DNA of 64,000 bases, taken from NCBI RefSeq assembly GCF_004154955.1, contig NZ_CP011524.1, forward strand, positions 1,674,001 through 1,738,000. Reading direction: 5' to 3'. This document shows, piece after piece, positions 60,438 to 64,000 of this stretch; within the stretch, counting starts at the first letter, position 1; every line of letters starts with the position of its first letter. The translations under genes and the position numbers were made by a program. The notes below the pieces were generated by a model. That model was given only the letters and a program-made list of their open reading frames with translations, was not told the DNA's origin and did no database searches. The stretch is from Intestinimonas butyriciproducens (GTDB taxonomy: Bacteria; Bacillota; Clostridia; Oscillospirales; Oscillospiraceae).

Positions 60438-60947
60438 TTACTCGCTCTCTTTGTCCTCCAATAGCTTGGCAAGCACTGCCAGCCGGGGGTCTACCTCGGG
60501 CCTGCACTGGCACACGCCGACATTCAGGTCGACGCCGCAGCCGGCACAGATACCCTTGCAGTCCTCTGAGCAGAGGTTCTTGGTATCCATCGCGAGGACA
60601 AATGCCGTGGTCGCCACCTCGCCCAGGTCCACCTCATCACCGTCCAGCAGGACAATCTCACCATCGTTGGCCTCATCGGCCAGTTCGGTGGCGAGGAGTG
60701 TAGAGATGGGAACCACCTTCTCTCTTGTAAACGGCTTTGCACACCGGTCACAAACCAGGTGGAGCGTGGTGGAGGCTGTCCCCTCCAGCACCAGCGCACC
60801 CGCCATATTCCGGACCTGTCCCGTTACAGATATGGGACGGTCGATAGGCCGGATGCCGCTGAACTCCAAGTCGGACAGGTCCAACTGGAAAACGAACGGA
60901 CGGACCGCCCCGGGTACGTGGATGATGTCTTTCAGGTTCAGTCGCAT
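60438..60947 (-). CDS. YceD/DUF177-family protein
   Basis: A 169-residue protein upstream of rpmF, as in most bacteria; family members affect 23S rRNA accumulation. Two cysteine clusters (CDRCAKPF, and CSEDCKGICAGCG) suggest zinc binding. The ATG at 60947 has GAGGTG six bases upstream. A perfect-consensus promoter drives it. Confidence 0.93.
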   Translation of the reverse strand: MRLNLKDIIHVPGAVRPFVFQLDLSDLEFSGIRPIDRPISVTGQVRNMAGALVLEGTASTTLHLVCDRCAKPFTREKVVPISTLLATELADEANDGEIVLLDGDEVDLGEVATTAFVLAMDTKNLCSEDCKGICAGCGVDLNVGVCQCRPEVDPRLAVLAKLLEDKESE

Positions 60948-60976
60948 GGCACACCTCGCATAATGGCACGTCAAAT

Positions 60977-61005
60977 ATTATAGTCAAGAGTTTTGTCAAT
61001 GTCAA
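60977..61005 (-). promoter_or_regulatory. full-consensus sigma-A promoter of yceD-rpmF
   Basis: Minus strand: TTGACA (61000-61005), 17-base spacer, TATAAT (60977-60982), all twelve positions consensus. The predicted start is near 60970. Confidence 0.9.
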
Positions 61006-61035
61006 ATACTTTCTTCACTTTTTTTCTTTTTATGA

Positions 61036-61041
61036 TACAAT
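61036..61041 (+). promoter_or_regulatory. possible -10 of the RluA-type gene
   Basis: TGATACAAT gives TG-n-TACAAT (61036-61041), with a weak TTCACT 16 bases upstream. It would give a leader of about 150 bases containing a nine-codon ORF (61175-61204) whose stop overlaps the ATG at 61201. Confidence 0.4.
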
Positions 61042-61200
61042 ATCCTCAGTGGACAAGGGCCAGCAGGGTTTTTCGGGGTAGAAATCACATCCAGCCTCGT
61101 TATCCTCGTTGCCGGGCGCCGGTCCGGCCGCCTCGTCTGCCTTGCGCTGCCGTACCATTCAGATGTCCAAAATTATGACTGCGGAGGTCCCCCCTGTTTT

Positions 61201-62211
61201 ATGAAAGAATTCACTATTGGAAAAAATGACGCCGGACAGAGGCTGGACCGCTGGCTGGGCAAGGCTGTTCCTCTCCTCCCCGCTCCACTCGCTCAGAAAT
61301 ACATTCGTCTCAAAAGAGTGAAGCTCAATGGAAAGGGAGCCAAGCGGGATACACGCCTGAATCCGGGAGACCTGCTTGCACTCTATATCAATGATGAGTT
61401 TTTTGACGCCCCTGCGCCGGAAAACGCCTTTCTGTCCGTCTTTCAGCCCCAACTGGATATTGTCTATGAGGACGAGAACCTTCTCTTGGTCAATAAGCGC
61501 CCGGGCCTTGTGGTCCACCCTGACGAGCATGAATATGTCAACACGCTCATCACCCATATACAGGCCTATCTATATCAGAAAAATGAGTGGAATCCGAAAC
61601 AGGAAAACGCCTTTACACCAGCTCTCTGCAACCGGATTGACCGCAATACCGGCGGCATCGTTATCGCTGCAAAGACCGCAGAGGCCCTGCGCATCATGAA
61701 CCAAAAGGTAAAGGATCGGGAGATCGAGAAATATTACCTCTGCGCCATCCACGGAAAGATGGCTCCTCTGTCCGGAAAGCTGGAGGGCTACATCGTCAAA
61801 GATGAGGCCAGGAACCAGGTGACGGTCCACTCTCATCCAGTCACCGGCGGACGCACCGCCGTGACCCTTTATCGGACCCTTCAGATGAAAAACGGACTGT
61901 CCCTGGTAGAGTGTGAGTTGGTGACCGGACGCACTCACCAAATCCGCGCCCAATTCGCCGCGGCAGGCCACCCGCTGTTGGGGGACGGAAAATACGGCCG
62001 GAATCGGGACAACCGGCGCTACGACCGCAAATTCCAGGCGCTGTGGTCCTACCGTCTGGTCTTTTCCTTCACGACAGATGCCGGTATTCTGGAACCCTTG
62101 AACGGCCGGAGCTGGCAGGTCGATCATGTGGATTTTGTGGATGAGTATTTCGGCAAGGCGCTTCCCGGTGCGTCATTCAACGGCAAAACTCGCACACTTC
62201 CAAACAAATGA
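61201..62211 (+). CDS. RluA-family pseudouridine synthase
   Basis: A 336-residue enzyme with an N-terminal S4 domain (about residues 10-65) and the RluA core. The catalytic aspartate is in NRIDRNTGG (the usual form is HRLDxxTSG), and GRTHQIRAQFAAAGHPLLGD is intact. The last 30 residues extend past the family core. GGAGG lies 13 bases before the ATG, which is long; coupling to the leader ORF may compensate. Target RNA unknown. Confidence 0.92.
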   Translation: MKEFTIGKNDAGQRLDRWLGKAVPLLPAPLAQKYIRLKRVKLNGKGAKRDTRLNPGDLLALYINDEFFDAPAPENAFLSVFQPQLDIVYEDENLLLVNKRPGLVVHPDEHEYVNTLITHIQAYLYQKNEWNPKQENAFTPALCNRIDRNTGGIVIAAKTAEALRIMNQKVKDREIEKYYLCAIHGKMAPLSGKLEGYIVKDEARNQVTVHSHPVTGGRTAVTLYRTLQMKNGLSLVECELVTGRTHQIRAQFAAAGHPLLGDGKYGRNRDNRRYDRKFQALWSYRLVFSFTTDAGILEPLNGRSWQVDHVDFVDEYFGKALPGASFNGKTRTLPNK

Positions 62212-62224
62212 GCCGTGATAAAGT

Positions 62225-62260
62225 GCCCCCTGACGCAGAAGAAGCACTGCGTCAGGGGGC
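62225..62260. other. strong hairpin after the RluA-type gene
   Basis: Perfect 14-bp stem (GCCCCCTGACGCAG / CTGCGTCAGGGGGC) with an eight-base loop. No U-run on either side in the plus orientation (GTTGCTG), so terminator function is uncertain. Confidence 0.5.
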
Positions 62261-62524
62261 GTTGCTGCGCTGCCCTTTTGTTCCGGAATTCGACAGCCAA
62301 TCACGCCGGGTACTTCAGGGCCACTAATTCCTCCAGGTTCTCACAAAGCCTTCTTCTCTTTGTGGGCGGTTGCCGTTTATCTACCTGTGAGCGGTGGAGC
62401 CGCTCTGGATCGAAAGCCAAAGAAAAACGTACCTTTTCCCTCTTGTTTCTCAGCACCTGTACAGGCGAGATGAGATGTAATAAACCCTGGCCCAAAATCC
62501 TTCAAAAATTTACTTGGAATTGCA
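62261..62524. other. intergenic stretch before potA without a supported gene
   Basis: About 260 bases. A 64-codon minus-strand frame (62301-62495) is rich in Arg/Lys and opens with a TTG two bases after GAAGGA; I do not recognise it and consider it weak. No riboswitch or RNA is evident. Confidence 0.3.
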
Positions 62525-62553
62525 TTGACTTTTCCGGCGATACCATATATATT
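62525..62553 (+). promoter_or_regulatory. sigma-A promoter of the pot operon
   Basis: TTGACT (62525-62530), 17-base spacer, TATATT (62548-62553), followed by a leader of about 65 bases. Confidence 0.75.
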
Positions 62554-62624
62554 GAAGCTTGCTATATTTCGTGCGATTTCGGGGCCTGTGAAGGCGGGCC
62601 TCCTGACAGAACGGGGGAGGATAA

Positions 62625-63749
62625 ATGTCCAAAGAGCTCATCCGCTTGTCGGATCTCAGAATGGTGTTTGATGATGAGGTCGTGCTGAACTCCATCAACC
62701 TCTATATCAACGATAAGGAATTCCTCACGCTGCTCGGCCCCAGTGGCTGTGGCAAGACAACCACTCTGCGGATCATCGGTGGTTTTCAGTCGCCCACCTC
62801 TGGAGACGTGTTTTTCGACGGCGTGAGGATTAATGATGTTCCTCCCCATAAGCGGAAGGTCAACACCGTATTCCAGAAGTACGCCCTGTTTACCCATATG
62901 AACCTTTTTGAAAACATCGCTTTCGGCCTGCGGATCGCCAAGGTGCCCGAAAAAGAGATCGAACAGCGGGTTAACGAGGCCCTGGAACTGGTCAATCTCC
63001 CCGGCTATGGCAAGCGCAGCGTGGATTCTCTCTCCGGCGGTCAGCAGCAGCGGATTGCCATCGCCCGCGCGATTGTCAACCGTCCCCAAGTCCTCCTTCT
63101 CGATGAACCTTTGGGTGCGTTAGACCTGAAACTGCGCAAGGATATGCAGATCGAGCTGAAGAAGATCCAGCAGCAGGTGGGGATCACCTTTATCTACGTG
63201 ACCCACGACCAAGAGGAGGCCCTCACCATGTCCGACACCATCGTGGTCATGGACAAGGGGAACATCCAGCAGATTGGCTCTCCCACCGATATCTACAATG
63301 AGCCCAAGAACGCATTCGTGGCCGATTTCATCGGGGAGTCCAACATCATTGACGGCATCATGCATGCCGATGGTGTGGTAGGCATGTATGGAAAGAAATT
63401 TTCCTGCGTAGACAGCGGCTTTCAAAAAGATGAGCCGGTGGATGTGGTCATTCGCCCCGAGGATATCGATATCGTGCCGGAAGAAGAGGGACAGCTCACG
63501 GGCACGGTTACGGAGGTCACCTTTAAGGGAGTCCACTATGACATCATCGTGGATTTCCGCGGTTTTAAGTGGCTCATTCAGACCACCGACTTCTCTCCTG
63601 TAGGGGCGAAAATCGGCGTGAAGATCGATCCTGACGGCTTCCATATCATGAAAAAGAGCTCCTATTCCGGCAAGTTCGGCGACTACAGCTCCTACAGCGA
63701 CGAGTATGACGAGCTCAGTGAAGACGCGGAGGACGCCGATGAAGAATAA
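62625..63749 (+). CDS. potA: spermidine/putrescine ABC transporter ATP-binding protein
   Basis: A 374-residue ATPase of the polyamine importer PotABCD. Walker [10 protein letters not shown] (38-46), signature LSGGQQQR, Walker [12 protein letters not shown], and the C-terminal TOBE-type regulatory domain ([11 protein letters not shown]). The last 30 residues are Ser/Tyr and then Asp/Glu-rich, an unusual acidic tail. GGGGGAGG precedes the ATG. It overlaps potB by 11 bases. A related substrate cannot be excluded, but the family fit is good. Confidence 0.93.
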   Translation: MSKELIRLSDLRMVFDDEVVLNSINLYINDKEFLTLLGPSGCGKTTTLRIIGGFQSPTSGDVFFDGVRINDVPPHKRKVNTVFQKYALFTHMNLFENIAFGLRIAKVPEKEIEQRVNEALELVNLPGYGKRSVDSLSGGQQQRIAIARAIVNRPQVLLLDEPLGALDLKLRKDMQIELKKIQQQVGITFIYVTHDQEEALTMSDTIVVMDKGNIQQIGSPTDIYNEPKNAFVADFIGESNIIDGIMHADGVVGMYGKKFSCVDSGFQKDEPVDVVIRPEDIDIVPEEEGQLTGTVTEVTFKGVHYDIIVDFRGFKWLIQTTDFSPVGAKIGVKIDPDGFHIMKKSSYSGKFGDYSSYSDEYDELSEDAEDADEE

Positions 63750-64000
63750 GGCGATCTCCTATCCATATGTGGGGTGGATGGGTCTTTTTGTGGTAGCCCC
63801 TATTCTCATCATTACCCTATATGCCTTTACCACCGACGGCGGCGGCTTTACCCTGTCCAATTTTCAGGATATGGCACAATACACCTCGGCTTTCGGCCGT
63901 TCTTTTCTTCTCGCAGCCATCGCAACAGTCGTCTGCCTTTTGATCGGCTATCCCCTTGCCTATCTGCTGGCGCGGGAATCCGGCTGGCTCCACCGCATGG
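63739..64000 (+). CDS. potB: ABC transporter permease PotB, N-terminal part (runs off right edge)
   Basis: The first 87 codons of an inner-membrane permease. The first transmembrane helix spans about residues 11-30 ([19 protein letters not shown]), a second about 54-76. The ATG lies inside the end of potA, with GGAGG six bases upstream. The sequence and position after potA indicate PotB, which with PotC forms the channel. Confidence 0.88.
   Translation, partial: MKNKAISYPYVGWMGLFVVAPILIITLYAFTTDGGGFTLSNFQDMAQYTSAFGRSFLLAAIATVVCLLIGYPLAYLLARESGWLHRM

Noticed and set aside
62301-62495. 64-codon minus-strand ORF before potA
   Set aside because: TTG start with a badly spaced ribosome-binding site, no recognised family, and antisense to the region leading to the pot promoter.
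1-64000. CRISPR arrays, tRNA, rRNA, transposons, prophage genes
   Set aside because: No regularly spaced repeats, cloverleaf or rRNA signatures, transposase or phage proteins were recognised on either strand.

Overview
The window is an ordinary stretch of core chromosome from an endospore-forming Clostridia (Bacillota). The sporulation genes (spoIVA, sipL, a spoVM-like gene, ytfJ, and a spoIVFA/spoIVFB-like pair), the fused IspH-ribosomal S1 gene, cdaA/cdaR, remA and the fairly high GC content suggest the Oscillospiraceae (Flavonifractor/Intestinimonas-like). That family placement is inference; I have no 16S. I see no rRNA, tRNA, CRISPR array, transposase or prophage.

Layout, left to right. 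1-3.9 kb: a leuC fragment, a Crp/Fnr-type regulator facing a formate/nitrite-type channel, and a two-gene unit of unknown function (DUF6323/DUF6179-like). 3.9-7.1 kb: a spore-coat basement cluster, transcribed spoVM, sipL, spoIVA, with a sigma-E-like promoter before sipL. 7.1-24 kb: one long leftward series of closely packed genes (cdaA, cdaR, rseC-like, DUF5685, J-domain protein, membrane protein, yicC, remA, gmk, rpoZ, priA, def, fmt, rsmB, rlmN, prpC, prkC, rsgA). Its second half matches the Bacillus subtilis order yicC...rsgA...spoVM. 24-33 kb: a cysteine-desulfurase-like unit, ispDF, carD, and the cmk-plsC-ispH/rpsA operon with a BaiN-like flavoprotein and a RpiR-type regulator. 33-39 kb: scpA-scpB-DUF2953-ytfJ-dac-rluB, an M50 protease and a tyrosine phosphatase.

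39.1-40.9 kb looks locally AT-richer and accessory. It holds a broken GNAT acetyltransferase gene carrying an internal 132-bp inversion plus a frameshift, an intact small GNAT and a VOC protein. 41-48 kb is the conserved tig-clpP-clpX-lon-ysxC proteostasis block. 48-53 kb holds thrC, a dipeptidase, yraN, rnhB, rbgA and rplS. 54-55.6 kb encodes an M50/M23 pair that looks like SpoIVFB/SpoIVFA and has its own sigma-E-like promoter. 55.7-61 kb is gpsA-plsY-der-DUF512 and yceD-rpmF. The right edge has a RluA-type pseudouridine synthase and the start of a potABCD polyamine transporter.

Most genes are leftward. Translational coupling (ATGA, GTGA and TTGA overlaps) is frequent, and several starts are TTG or GTG; I chose these from ribosome-binding sites, overlaps and promoter positions. 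The most interesting observations are the hidden 23-codon spoVM-like gene, its contiguity with sipL and spoIVA, the two sigma-E-like promoters, and the GNAT gene whose reading frame is restored on paper by flipping an internal segment. I did not find a clearly undescribed multi-gene system.
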